Positions 19,316 to 28,178 of a stretch of DNA of 37,611 nucleotides are shown piece after piece. This stretch comes from a virus. The first letter of the stretch is position 1; each line of letters begins with the position of its first letter. A program made the translations under genes and the position numbers. Under the pieces are notes generated by a model. It searched no databases. It was not told where the DNA came from and worked only from the letters and a program-made list of their open reading frames with translations. The DNA lies in the IMG/VR virus record IMGVR_UViG_3300044640_001110, positions 1 through 37,611 of that record; one strand, written 5' to 3'.

Positions 19316-20702
19316 TATTTCCTATACACCGACCCCAACCGTGACCAGATTCATGGGTTCAGACGTCCGGATGCGCGCGATCATGGGTCCCGTCGGTTCC
19401 GGCAAGAGCGTGGCATGCTGCTTCGAGATCATACGCCGGGCAGCGCAGCAGGAGCCCAATGCGCAGGGCATTCGCAAGACACGCTGCGCTGTGGTGCGCG
19501 AAACAGTGCGCCAGCTGTCGGATACCACCATCAAAACCTTCCTCGACTGGTTCCCATCTGGTGTCTGCGGGCACTTCATGCGCACCACCAAGACCTACTT
19601 CTTCAAGGTGGGCGACATCGAGTGCGAGATCATGTTCCGCGCGCTGGATGACGCGGATGACGTGGCCAACCTCAACTCGCTCGAACTGACCTTCGCGTGG
19701 TTCAACGAGTGCCGGGACATTCACCCCGACATCGTGGACGCCATGTCCAAGCGCATCGGGCGATTCCCCTCCGCCAAGGATGGCGGGGCGACGTGGCACG
19801 GGATGTGGGCCGACACCAACCCGCCCACCATGGACACGTGGTGGTTCTACCAGATGGAGAAGATCGACCCCAAGGACGGAGTCTCGGCCAACGACAACGG
19901 CTGGGACGTCTTCAAGCAGCCGTCGGGGCGGAGCCCCTACGCCGAGAACATCGAGAACCTGCCGGATGGGTACTACGACACCCAAGGCCGGTCGGAGGAG
20001 TACATCCGGGTTTTCATCGACGGGGAGTACGGGCTGTCGCTGGCCGGCACGCCGGTGTTCAAGTACTTCCGTCCGGACTACCACATGGCCAAGGCCGCCC
20101 TGCGCCCCTTCGTCAATGGCACCCGTCCTGTGATCGTGGGGATGGACCTCGGCCTCACCCCGGCCGCGGTGATAGGGCAGCAGGACCCGCGTGGCAGGGC
20201 CCTCGTGATGGCAGAGGCGGTCAGCTACGACATGGGGGTCCAGCGCTTCGTCAGGACGGTGCTGAAGCCCCTGCTGTTCGAGAGGTTCGCTGGGGCGCCG
20301 GTGATCGTTGTGGTCGACCCTGCGGGCATCCAGCGGGCGCAGACCGACGAGCGGAGCGCGATCGACATCATCAAGGCGGAAGGGCTGCGGGTTATCCCGG
20401 CGCGGACCAACAGCATCACGGCGCGGATCGCGGCCGTGGACGACTACCTCATGCGGCAGGTTGACGGCGACCCCGGGTTCCTCGTGGACCCCAGCTGCAA
20501 CCGGGTCAAGGCGGCCATGATGGGTGGGTACCGGTTCAAGAAGAACGGCGACGGGCTGGAGAAGACAGGTGATGCGGGCAAGCACAGCCACGTTGGTGAC
20601 GCGATCAGCTACTTCTGCCTCCACGTTGGCAGCCTCGACAGTGGTGCACTGCTGCACCAGAGACGCGAGATCAAGAGAGTTGACGCCCGTGGTTGGGCAT
20701 GA
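19305..20702 (+). CDS. terL: Terminase large subunit
   Basis: The protein has 465 residues from ATG 19305, overlapping the upstream mini-gene by 11 bp. Walker A is GPVGSGKS (28-35) and Walker B is FAWFNE (130-135) in the ATPase domain that drives DNA into the prohead. The RNase H-like nuclease domain has GMDLG (Asp281), VVVDPAG (Asp338) and HVGDAI (Asp432), the three metal-binding acids that cut concatemers. Length is typical of the family. It opens the rightward structural arm and is followed by a strong terminator. Confidence 0.95.
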   Translation: MPLDISYTPTPTVTRFMGSDVRMRAIMGPVGSGKSVACCFEIIRRAAQQEPNAQGIRKTRCAVVRETVRQLSDTTIKTFLDWFPSGVCGHFMRTTKTYFFKVGDIECEIMFRALDDADDVANLNSLELTFAWFNECRDIHPDIVDAMSKRIGRFPSAKDGGATWHGMWADTNPPTMDTWWFYQMEKIDPKDGVSANDNGWDVFKQPSGRSPYAENIENLPDGYYDTQGRSEEYIRVFIDGEYGLSLAGTPVFKYFRPDYHMAKAALRPFVNGTRPVIVGMDLGLTPAAVIGQQDPRGRALVMAEAVSYDMGVQRFVRTVLKPLLFERFAGAPVIVVVDPAGIQRAQTDERSAIDIIKAEGLRVIPARTNSITARIAAVDDYLMRQVDGDPGFLVDPSCNRVKAAMMGGYRFKKNGDGLEKTGDAGKHSHVGDAISYFCLHVGSLDSGALLHQRREIKRVDARGWA

Positions 20703-20759
20703 TACAGAGGTCACACCTACGGTTGGCTCCTCCCAGTCACCGCCTGCCTGCTTGACTTG

Positions 20760-20789
20760 CCCCGCCGGTCCACCCCCGGCGGGGTTTTT
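20760..20789 (+). terminator. Rho-independent terminator after terL
   Basis: CCCCGCCGG (20760-20768) pairs with CCGGCGGGG (20776-20784), followed by TTTTT. It separates packaging gene transcription from the structural operon. Confidence 0.85.
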
Positions 20790-20790
20790 C

Positions 20791-20819
20791 TTGCGCAAGT
20801 GGTACGGACTGTGTATTGT
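20791..20819 (+). promoter_or_regulatory. Candidate promoter for the structural operon
   Basis: TTGCGC (20791-20796), a 17-nt spacer, then TATTGT (20814-20819), directly after the terL terminator and 58 bp before the next start. This is a fair sigma-70-like match placed where a promoter is needed. Confidence 0.5.
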
Positions 20820-20877
20820 GATGTGAAGTCAACCCGCGCAGCAAGCCGTCCGAGCCGCGCTATGTGTGAGGTGCCCC

Positions 20878-21234
20878 ATGCCACTGATCTCCCCAGCGCT
20901 CAACCCGGACATCCGCGGAGTCCCGCGCGTCATCTGGAGCGGCATCGCTGCCAGCGACACCTTTGACGCCTTCACCCTGACCCAGCAGTACGGCCTCGCA
21001 GCCTCCGTGCAGGTGGTGGGGACGTTCAGCAGCTCTGTCATCACGATGCAGGTGAGCAACGACGGGACCAACTGGGTGACCGCCAAGGACCTGCTGGGGA
21101 CCGACATCACCTTCTCGGCGACTGGGTATCGCGAGCTCTCGCTCTCGGCGGCCTACATCCGCCCGTCCATCGCCTCGGGCTCGGGCACTGGCCTGTCCGT
21201 CATCATGGTGCTGCGGGGTTCGAATGGGGTTTGA
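20878..21234 (+). CDS. Putative small virion protein (118 aa)
   Basis: The start at ATG 20878 follows GAGGTG. The sequence is beta-rich (FDAFTLTQQYGLAASVQVVG; SSSVITMQVSNDGTNWVTAK), with the SNDGTNW pattern often seen in phage virion-associated beta-sandwich domains. It overlaps the start of the adhesin gene by 11 bp. A decoration or adhesin-accessory role is likely but not shown. Confidence 0.7.
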   Translation: MPLISPALNPDIRGVPRVIWSGIAASDTFDAFTLTQQYGLAASVQVVGTFSSSVITMQVSNDGTNWVTAKDLLGTDITFSATGYRELSLSAAYIRPSIASGSGTGLSVIMVLRGSNGV

Positions 21235-22972
21235 TCTGGCTGTCCTTAACCGACTGCGCCGGATGGGGACGGTAGCCACCGTCTTCTCCCCTGTATCCTT
21301 GTTTGCTGCTTCTGAACCCGGCGTCTGGTACGATCCCTCCGACCTGACCACTATGTTCCAAGACACCGCAGGTACTACCCCTGTGACCACTCCGGGTCAG
21401 ACTGTTGCTCTGTTGCTGGATAAGTCCAAGGGGTTGGTGCTGGGGTCGGAGTTGGTGACGAATGGGGATTTCAGTGCAGGCAGCACTGGATGGACTCAAG
21501 TATCGGGAAGCTGGACTTTTTCAGATGGTCGCGCAATTGCGGCAAACGCTGACTCAATTAAGCGACTTAGCAATACCACATCTTCGATGGTCGCTGGGCG
21601 CTGGTACAAGATCACTTGGAGCCAGTATGCGGGTGTGGGAACAGGCGCTGCAAACTGGTCTATTCCCGGTGTATGGAGTGGCGTAGACAACTTTGCCAAC
21701 GGCGGGAGCTACATTAACGGCGAAGGAGAAAAGACGGTTTACTTTCTTGCGCCCGTTTCAGGTCAATTTTACTTATACAACTTTGAGCAAGCCGTAGAGT
21801 TTGACAACATCTCCGTCAAGGAACTCCCCGGCAATCACGCCACCCAAGCCACTACTGCTTCTCGTCCTACCTATGGTATCGTGCCTCTGGGTGGTCGGAG
21901 GAATTTGCTGACGAGAACGGAGGAGTTCAACGACAGTTACTGGACGAAATCAAACAGCGCGATAACGGCAAACGCAGACGGTGTGGCTGATTTAGTTTAC
22001 CCCTTAACTTCGGGAACCCTGCGTGGTGTTGAACGCAGCTTAGGTGCTGTATCTTCAGCAGCCCACACAATCAGCATTGAGGCCAAGGCGTCAGGGCTTA
22101 ACTTTCTGTACCTCTATGGGGCGCAGGGCAACGTCGTTGCGTACTTCAACCTGTCCACTGGGGCAGTAGGAACTGTTGGCTCTGGCCTGACCGCGACAAT
22201 TACTAACGTTGGCGGCGGATATTATCGCTGCACCGTTACCCAAACTGTGACTAACCTATTTATCTATGCTGGGGGCTGTGATGCCAACGGCTCAACACAA
22301 GCAACGGCAAGCGGCACAAATGGCATCATCATCCGCAACATTCAACTAGAACTCGGCTCCACCGCCACAGCCTATCAGCGCGTTACCACACAATATGACG
22401 TAACCGAATCCGGGGTGCAGTCCTTGTCGTATCTGTCCTTTGATGGTGTAGACGACTTCCTTGTTACCCCTACTATTACACCGGGGATTGATAAGGTTCA
22501 GGTCTTTGCTGGGGTTCGGAAGCTTAGTGATGCTGCAAGTGGTATCTTGGTAGAGTTAAGTGCCAATATTATTGCCAACACCGGATCGTTTTATGTTGTT
22601 ACGGGACCTGATCCAACCGTATCAAATAGATATTCATCATCTAGTAGGGGTTCTGGGGGTGTTTTTACAACCAATATTGCCACAACAAATACTGGAGACG
22701 CCCCTGACCAAGCAGTCTTGTCTTCAACACACGACATTGCTGGCGACCTGACTACAATTCGTAGAAACGGCGTTGCAGGAACAAATAGCACTGTCGACCT
22801 AGGCACAGGTAACTTCCTTGCATACCCAATCTACATCGGTCGTCGTGCTGGAGCCTCCGTACCCTTCAACGGTCAAATCTATAACCTGATCGTCCGCTTC
22901 GGTGCCAACCTAAACGCTGGGGCTATCTACTCTACTGAGACTTTTGTTAATGAAAAGACGGGAGCATATTGA
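21224..22972 (+). CDS. Lectin-like virion adhesin (582 aa)
   Basis: The start at 21224 overlaps the previous gene; ATG 21263 is an alternative. ELVTNGDFSAGSTGWT (about 81-96) is the typical start of CBM4/9-type carbohydrate-binding domains. A second similar domain begins NLLTRTEEFNDSYWTKSN and ends IIIRNIQLELGSTATAYQRV, a recurrent ending in phage tail and receptor-binding proteins. The C-terminus (YLSFDGVDDFLVTPT onward) looks like a concanavalin A/LamG-type sandwich. The protein probably binds cell-surface glycans. The coding DNA is visibly richer in A+T than its neighbours, and the gene sits between terminase and portal, an unusual place for a receptor-binding gene. It looks like a late acquisition. 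Confidence 0.8.
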   Translation: MGFDLAVLNRLRRMGTVATVFSPVSLFAASEPGVWYDPSDLTTMFQDTAGTTPVTTPGQTVALLLDKSKGLVLGSELVTNGDFSAGSTGWTQVSGSWTFSDGRAIAANADSIKRLSNTTSSMVAGRWYKITWSQYAGVGTGAANWSIPGVWSGVDNFANGGSYINGEGEKTVYFLAPVSGQFYLYNFEQAVEFDNISVKELPGNHATQATTASRPTYGIVPLGGRRNLLTRTEEFNDSYWTKSNSAITANADGVADLVYPLTSGTLRGVERSLGAVSSAAHTISIEAKASGLNFLYLYGAQGNVVAYFNLSTGAVGTVGSGLTATITNVGGGYYRCTVTQTVTNLFIYAGGCDANGSTQATASGTNGIIIRNIQLELGSTATAYQRVTTQYDVTESGVQSLSYLSFDGVDDFLVTPTITPGIDKVQVFAGVRKLSDAASGILVELSANIIANTGSFYVVTGPDPTVSNRYSSSSRGSGGVFTTNIATTNTGDAPDQAVLSSTHDIAGDLTTIRRNGVAGTNSTVDLGTGNFLAYPIYIGRRAGASVPFNGQIYNLIVRFGANLNAGAIYSTETFVNEKTGAY

Positions 22973-23355
22973 TGCGTATTACATGCTCTTGTCCTGAACT
23001 ACTTGTCTCTGATGCCAACCAGTACGCCATGTGCCTTGGGTTCTCTGAGGCTGATGGGGAAACCTATCGTGGATTGAACTGGGTAGATGCCCAAGGCAAC
23101 CCCTATGCAGCAGCCTCCTTTGAAGCCAGAGACGAGTGGGTCATCTTCGCGCAGGCACCCCTACAGCGCCCTCTCTGGGACACTACTGAAGTAATCGATA
23201 TGGTAGCCGCAGAACGTGCTCAAGCTGCTCTAGCGTTCAGCACAGAGGCCCTCTCGGCTGTGCCGGGGGTTCTCACCGCTATCGGCGGCATGGATGGGCT
23301 GGCAGCATTGGTGGCTATGGGGTTGACAGTTCCGCCAGTAGACGCGGAAGTGTAA
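22972..23355 (+). CDS. Hypothetical protein coupled to the adhesin (127 aa)
   Basis: ATG 22972 follows GGAG and is fused by TGATG to the adhesin stop. The N-terminus has CSCPELLVSDANQYAMCLGF, then WVDAQGNPYAAASFEARDEW. The C-terminus is helical (AAERAQAALAFSTEALSAVP). Genes placed like this after receptor-binding proteins are often assembly chaperones or small accessory virion proteins. Neither is demonstrated, and no family is recognised. Confidence 0.7.
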   Translation: MRITCSCPELLVSDANQYAMCLGFSEADGETYRGLNWVDAQGNPYAAASFEARDEWVIFAQAPLQRPLWDTTEVIDMVAAERAQAALAFSTEALSAVPGVLTAIGGMDGLAALVAMGLTVPPVDAEV

Positions 23356-23385
23356 CTGTTGTATGGTTCCGCCAAGGAGTGACTC

Positions 23386-25410
23386 ATGGCTGGTCTGACG
23401 ATCCTTCGCGTAGTCGGTAATGCACAACTTGTTCGCGAGGAGCGTGAGCAGGCTGAGCGCGATCTTGCCGCCCGTCAGAGCAGCCCCATCATGTTGGGCA
23501 TCGTCGCCCACCTGAAGCAGTGCTGGGATGCTGCACGCATCTCGCGCGATCCTATCACCGACATCATGCTCAAGGCCATGCGGCAGCGCAATGGTGCGTA
23601 CGAGGCGGACAAGCTCTCCCAGATCAAGGCGCAGGGTGGCTCTGAGGTCTACATGATGATCACGGAGGTCAAGTGCCGGGCGGCCGAGAGCTGGCTGCGC
23701 GACATCCTGCTCGACAGCGGCACGCCTCCATGGGACCTCACCCCCACTGCCATCCCGGACCTGTCTCCGAAGGAGTCCGAGGAGCTGCAGCTGGCCTTCG
23801 CAGAGCGCGTGATGGAGGTGCTGCAAGCCTCTGGTCAGGCGCCCAACAAAACCCAGCTCGCTGAGCTCAAGGAGACGGTTGCGCAGGAGTTCCGGTTCAA
23901 GATTCTGCAGGCGGCCCAGAACCGCGTCGACCGGATGCACACCAAGATCGAAGACCAGTTCGCCCAAGGCGGGTGGGCTGATGCGTTCAACGAGTTCATC
24001 ACGGACCTCGTCACGTTCCCAGCAGCCTTCGTCAAGGGGCCGATCGTTCGGCGCCAGCGCTACCTCAAGTGGGAGGGCACGAGCCTGCAACCGGGCGAGC
24101 GCATCGCGCCGGAGTACGAGCGCGTCAGTCCATTCAACATCTACCCCGAGCCGGGGATCACCCGGATCAACGATGGCTACATCTTCGAGTACCACGAGAT
24201 GACGCGCACCCAGATGGCTGACCTGATCGGTGTGCCGGGGTATGACGACCAAGCCATCCGCAAAGTGCTCGAAGTGGGCAACACCCAGTCGTGGGTGCAG
24301 GAGTGGCAGAAGGATTCCCGCGAGGAGGAGGAGCGCAAGTTCCACACAGAGCTCCGCCCCACTGAGGTCTACGACACGCTGGAGTTCTGGGGCAAGGTTA
24401 GCGGCCGGATGCTGCGCGAGTGGGGCATGACTGAGGAAGAAGTGCCCGATGAGGACCGCGAGTACGACGCCAACGTCTGGGCCGTGGGGAACTACGTCAT
24501 CAAGGCTGTGCTGAACTACGACCCGCTGGGGGAGAAGCCCTACGCCAAGACATCGTTCATCAAGCAGCCCGGCGCCTTCTGGGGCAAGGGCATCCCCGAG
24601 ATCATCGAGGACATTCAGGGCGTCTGCAACGCGGCAGCCCGGGCACTGGTCAACAACATGGCAATCGCCTCGGGACCGCAGGTCGAGGTCAACCTAGAGC
24701 GCCTGCCGCCCAACGAAGACATCACGCAGATGCAGCCGTGGAAAATATGGCAGGTCCTCAACGACCCTCTGGGGTCGTCTGCGCCGGCAGTGCGGTTCAA
24801 CCAGCCCAACGACAATGCCAACACGCTGGTGGGGGTCTACGACCGCTTCTCGCGCATGGCTGATGACCACAGCGGCATCCCTGCCTACATCTACGGCGAC
24901 ACCAACGTGCAGGGGGCAGGGCGCACAGCGTCGGGCTTGTCTATGCTGATGGGCTCCGCGGGCAAGGGCATTCGGCAGGTGGTCATGCACATCGACAACG
25001 ACGTGCTCAAGACCATCGTGCAGCGCCAGTTCGTCTACAACATGCGCTACGACCCTGACGAGTCGATCAAGGGCGATGCGCAGGTCGTGGCCAAGGGAGC
25101 GGTCAACCTTGCGGTCAAAGAGACGGTCAACGTTCGCCGCGTGGAGTTCCTCAACGCCACGGCCAACGAGTTCGACATCGCCATCATCGGGCCCGAGGGG
25201 CGTGCGGCGCTGCTGCGCGAGGTCGCCAAGGGGCTGCAGATGCCCGTGGATGACATCATCCCGTCGCGTGAGAAGCTCAGCATGCAGAAGCGCATGGCTG
25301 CGGCAGCACCGATGCCGGCACCCGGTGGCGGTCAGCCTGCCATGGAGAACACTGATCTTGCCGGCGCACCCGCTGGCGGGACCAATCTGATAAACGGAGG
25401 CCCGCAGTGA
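23386..25410 (+). CDS. Portal protein
   Basis: The protein has 674 residues and starts at 23386 behind AAGGAG. The size and layout fit large podovirus portals. These are a charged N-terminus, a LRDILLDSGTPPWDLTPTAI region, a helical stem with KILQAAQNRVDRMHTKIEDQ, and a crown-like C-terminus with Ala/Pro/Gly-rich sequence (AAAPMPAPGGGQPAME). The AYIYGDTNVQGAGRTASGLS segment is typical of portals in this group. It forms the 12-subunit ring for DNA entry and exit at the capsid vertex. It is followed by an overlapping small gene and the scaffold gene. Confidence 0.92.
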   Translation: MAGLTILRVVGNAQLVREEREQAERDLAARQSSPIMLGIVAHLKQCWDAARISRDPITDIMLKAMRQRNGAYEADKLSQIKAQGGSEVYMMITEVKCRAAESWLRDILLDSGTPPWDLTPTAIPDLSPKESEELQLAFAERVMEVLQASGQAPNKTQLAELKETVAQEFRFKILQAAQNRVDRMHTKIEDQFAQGGWADAFNEFITDLVTFPAAFVKGPIVRRQRYLKWEGTSLQPGERIAPEYERVSPFNIYPEPGITRINDGYIFEYHEMTRTQMADLIGVPGYDDQAIRKVLEVGNTQSWVQEWQKDSREEEERKFHTELRPTEVYDTLEFWGKVSGRMLREWGMTEEEVPDEDREYDANVWAVGNYVIKAVLNYDPLGEKPYAKTSFIKQPGAFWGKGIPEIIEDIQGVCNAAARALVNNMAIASGPQVEVNLERLPPNEDITQMQPWKIWQVLNDPLGSSAPAVRFNQPNDNANTLVGVYDRFSRMADDHSGIPAYIYGDTNVQGAGRTASGLSMLMGSAGKGIRQVVMHIDNDVLKTIVQRQFVYNMRYDPDESIKGDAQVVAKGAVNLAVKETVNVRRVEFLNATANEFDIAIIGPEGRAALLREVAKGLQMPVDDIIPSREKLSMQKRMAAAAPMPAPGGGQPAMENTDLAGAPAGGTNLINGGPQ

Positions 25411-25637
25411 AGCAGGTCTCCCCCGAAGTAGTCCGCGCGCTGGCAGTCAGCGTCCGCCAATACCCGATCATCTTGGAATGGTTGGGAGAGTGGCGGACCT
25501 CGGAGCTTGAACGGCTCCCCAACGTCGGACCGCAGACCGTGGCACTTGCTCAGGGGCGGTGTCAGGTCTTGTCGGAGCTGCACAGGCTCATGACGGAGTC
25601 CCCTGACTTAGCAGCACAGCCCCGCAGGGGCAGCTGA
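25407..25637 (+). CDS. Small portal-linked hypothetical protein (76 aa)
   Basis: The GTG start at 25407 overlaps the portal stop (GTGA) and has GGAGG upstream. The sequence is helical (PEVVRALAVSVRQYPIILEW; LAQGRCQVLSELHRLMTE). No family is recognised. It is expressed with the portal and scaffold, so an assembly role is plausible. Confidence 0.7.
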   Translation: MKQVSPEVVRALAVSVRQYPIILEWLGEWRTSELERLPNVGPQTVALAQGRCQVLSELHRLMTESPDLAAQPRRGS

Positions 25638-25669
25638 TCCAATCACGCACACCCGAGAGGAGCGTCTAA

Positions 25670-26659
25670 ATGGCCATTCCCGCGCAAATTCAAAGGCAGT
25701 CTGAGGCTGTTGCCAAGCTGTACGAAGACCTGAACTCCGAGCCTGCAGCGCAGGTGGAGGCTCCGGCCGCACAGACCACGGCAGCCAACGGGGCAGGAGA
25801 AGCTGCAGCTGAGCCGGCGTCCACCGAGCAAGGGCGATCCGGCACCACGAACGAAGACCAGACCTACGAACAGCGCTGGCGCTCCCTGCAAGGGATGTAC
25901 AACGCTGATACCACTCGCCTTCGGGCGGAGAACAACCAGTTGAGCCAACGTCTCGGTCAGCTCGAACAGCTGATCGCGTCGCTTACCGCACCCCAGCAGG
26001 CAAGCACGCCTGCACAGGTGGCCGCGGCAAAGCTCATCACCGAAAAGGACGTCGAGGATTACGGGGATTCGATCGAAGTCATGCGCCGCGCAGCTCGTGA
26101 GGAGATGTCGGGGCGTGACCAAGAAGTCGCAGAGCTGCGACGGTCGCTTGCCCAACTCCAGAACAACGTCGTCCCCAAGGTGGAGAGCGTTGTACAGCGA
26201 CAGGCGCTGAATGCTGAGCAGATGTTCTGGACGGAACTGTCGGCGGAAGTCCCCGATTGGCGCGAGATCAACGCCAACCAGAACTTCCACAGCTGGCTGC
26301 TCGAAGTCGACCCGCTGTCCGGCATGACCCGGCAGACGTACCTCGACAGCGCGCAGAACCAGCTCGACGCCCGTCGTGTCGGAGGTTTCTTTCGTACGTG
26401 GCAGTCGCTGAATGGTAATTCTGTTGCCCAACAAACTCGGAACGTAGCTGCCACTCAACTCGAAAAACAGATCGCACCCGGGCGTGGGCGCACAGCTGCT
26501 GGTACCACAACTGGTAATGCAGCCAAGCCTTACACTCGCACAGATGTCGCCAAGTTCTTTGACGATGTGCGGAAAGGTCTGTATAGGGGGCGGGAGCAGG
26601 AGCGTGACCGGATCGAGCGCGACATTTTCGCTGCACAGCGAGAAGGTCGTATTACGTAA
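25670..26659 (+). CDS. Capsid assembly scaffold protein
   Basis: The protein has 329 residues and starts at 25670 behind GAGAGGAG. It has an Ala/Glu/Thr-rich disordered N-terminal third. A coiled-coil centre follows (TTRLRAENNQLSQRLGQLEQ; EEMSGRDQEVAELRRSLAQL) and then a short basic C-terminal helix (RKGLYRGREQERDRIERDIF). That is the normal layout of phage scaffolds, which bind coat protein through the basic C-terminus. Its place between portal and coat genes agrees. An LAGLIDADG gene separates it from the coat gene. Confidence 0.88.
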   Translation: MAIPAQIQRQSEAVAKLYEDLNSEPAAQVEAPAAQTTAANGAGEAAAEPASTEQGRSGTTNEDQTYEQRWRSLQGMYNADTTRLRAENNQLSQRLGQLEQLIASLTAPQQASTPAQVAAAKLITEKDVEDYGDSIEVMRRAAREEMSGRDQEVAELRRSLAQLQNNVVPKVESVVQRQALNAEQMFWTELSAEVPDWREINANQNFHSWLLEVDPLSGMTRQTYLDSAQNQLDARRVGGFFRTWQSLNGNSVAQQTRNVAATQLEKQIAPGRGRTAAGTTTGNAAKPYTRTDVAKFFDDVRKGLYRGREQERDRIERDIFAAQREGRIT

Positions 26660-26688
26660 CCTGACGACAGAGAGGATGTAACTGTTGC

Positions 26689-26717
26689 TTGACTTCCGAC
26701 CTCAACTTACGCATACG
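26689..26717 (+). promoter_or_regulatory. Weak candidate promoter before the LAGLIDADG gene
   Basis: TTGACT (26689-26694) with a 17-nt spacer and CATACG (26712-26717). The -35 is good, the -10 poor. It could give extra transcription of the endonuclease or the coat gene. Confidence 0.25.
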
Positions 26718-26747
26718 CTAGGGGATAAACTTAGCGGAGGCGGACGT

Positions 26748-27224
26748 ATGGGACCGGAATATCTCGCGGGATTTTTTGATGGCGAAGGGTGCATAGACGT
26801 ACAGCGCAACTATCCGAAGGGTAGGGAAGGGCAGCTGTACGTGCGTCCGAGGGTTAGGCTTGCTTTGGCGAACAGCTGCAGATTCGTTCTCGAACGACTG
26901 CAGACCACGTACGGGGGCCACCTACTCGGGCGCAATTCTGGGGGGCGCAACCAGCAAGACTCTACGAGCTGGGAGCTTCTTTCTAAGGCCGACATGCACC
27001 AAGTGCTGCAGCACATACTGCCGCATCTAGTTATCAAGAAGGCGCAAGCGGAGCTCGTACTGTGGTGGCTCGACAACGCGTCGGGTCGTTACAGTGGGCG
27101 CGGCGTGGGCGCCAGAGTCCCAGAGGCGAGACAGTATTTTGTGGACGAGTTAAAAAAGATGAAACTCGACCCACTTCGTGCTAGTCATGCTGCAGTAGCG
27201 CATCTTTCCGAGTTGCTACGCTAA
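26748..27224 (+). CDS. Free-standing LAGLIDADG homing endonuclease
   Basis: The protein has 158 residues from ATG 26748, which has GGAGG upstream; a TTG start 21 codons earlier has no ribosome site. YLAGFFDGEGCIDV near the N-terminus is a clear LAGLIDADG motif of the single-motif type, which acts as a homodimer. A basic DNA-contacting strand region follows (LYVRPRVRLALANSCRFVLE), then KKAQAELVLWWLDNASGR. The gene sits in the gap between scaffold and coat genes, 16 bp before the coat start. Both neighbours are complete with their own signals, so this is a free-standing insertion rather than an intron or intein. It probably targets the homologous gap in phages lacking it. Confidence 0.9.
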   Translation: MGPEYLAGFFDGEGCIDVQRNYPKGREGQLYVRPRVRLALANSCRFVLERLQTTYGGHLLGRNSGGRNQQDSTSWELLSKADMHQVLQHILPHLVIKKAQAELVLWWLDNASGRYSGRGVGARVPEARQYFVDELKKMKLDPLRASHAAVAHLSELLR

Positions 27225-27239
27225 GTGAAAGGACATTCC

Positions 27240-28166
27240 ATGGCGTATCCTGTAGCCCCCGGGCGCCCCGACTATTCGGGTAACTTCCTGCCAGAGATTT
27301 GGTCGGGTAAACTGATCGAGAACTTCTACGACTCCACCGTGCTTGCTGCCATCAGCAACACCGACTACGAAGGCGAGATTCGCAATCAGGGCGATACGGT
27401 CAACATCCGTACCCAGCCCAACATCACGATCCGCGAGTACGTCAAGGGTCAGAACCTCGTCGTGGAGAACCCCGACGCGCCGAAGCTGCAGTTGGTCATC
27501 GACAAAGGCGAGTACTTCTCCTGCGTCGAAGACGACATCGACCGTGTCCAGTCGGACATCAAGTTGATGGACATGTGGTCGAAGGATGCCTCCGAGCAGA
27601 TGAAGATCAAGATCGACCAGCGCGTGCTGACCGACATGCTGCCGGGGATCGGCGCCCTGAACAAAGGTGCGACCGCTGGCCAGCAATCAGCAGCCTTCAA
27701 CCTCGGCACGACCGGCTCTCCGCTGACCGTGACCAAGGACGGCGCCAGCGCCACCACCTCGGTGGTTGATCTGATCGTGGACATGGGCACCGTCCTCGAC
27801 GAGGCCAACGTCCCCGAGTCGGACCGCTACCTGATCATCCCGGCTCGTATGGCTGGCCTGATCAAGAAGTCGGAACTGAAGGACGCCTCGCTCACCGGCG
27901 ACAGCATCACCCCAGTCCGCAACGGCCGTCTCGGCATGATCGACCGCTTCACACTTTATGTGTCGCACAACCTGAACGTTTCTTCGGGTAAGACGTCGAT
28001 CATCGCCGGCCACAAGATGGGCTTCACCTTCGCGTCGCAGATGACCGAGATGGAAACGCTTCGCGCGCAGTCCACCTTCGGCAACATCATCCGCGGCCTA
28101 CAGGTGTACGGCTACAAGGTTGTGAAACCCGAGGCGCTGGCGCAAGCCGTCGTCCAGTTCGCATAA
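27240..28166 (+). CDS. Major capsid protein
   Basis: The protein has 308 residues from ATG 27240, with AAAGGA upstream. It opens with PGRPDYSGNFLPEIWSGKLI, then FYDSTVLAAISNTDYEGEIR and GDTVNIRTQPNITIREYVKG. This is typical of coat proteins of podoviruses that do not need a long cleaved arm. The middle has the P-domain-like helix KDASEQMKIKIDQRVLTDML, and the C-terminus ends LQVYGYKVVKPEALAQAVVQFA (shown in part). Its place after portal and scaffold and before decoration genes fits the standard head gene order. It assembles the HK97-fold shell. Confidence 0.92.
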   Translation: MAYPVAPGRPDYSGNFLPEIWSGKLIENFYDSTVLAAISNTDYEGEIRNQGDTVNIRTQPNITIREYVKGQNLVVENPDAPKLQLVIDKGEYFSCVEDDIDRVQSDIKLMDMWSKDASEQMKIKIDQRVLTDMLPGIGALNKGATAGQQSAAFNLGTTGSPLTVTKDGASATTSVVDLIVDMGTVLDEANVPESDRYLIIPARMAGLIKKSELKDASLTGDSITPVRNGRLGMIDRFTLYVSHNLNVSSGKTSIIAGHKMGFTFASQMTEMETLRAQSTFGNIIRGLQVYGYKVVKPEALAQAVVQFA

Positions 28167-28178
28167 GGAGACCTGATC

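Noticed and set aside
19359-20798. A 479-codon minus-strand open frame opposite the large terminase
   Set aside because: Antisense shadow of terL; the sequence is low-complexity Val/His/Arg-rich with no motif.
23230-24345. A 371-codon minus-strand open frame opposite the portal gene
   Set aside because: Antisense shadow of the portal; Leu/His/Asp-rich with no start signal.
26660-27239. Group I intron carrying the LAGLIDADG gene
   Set aside because: It lies between two complete genes with their own stops, starts and ribosome sites; nothing needs to be spliced.
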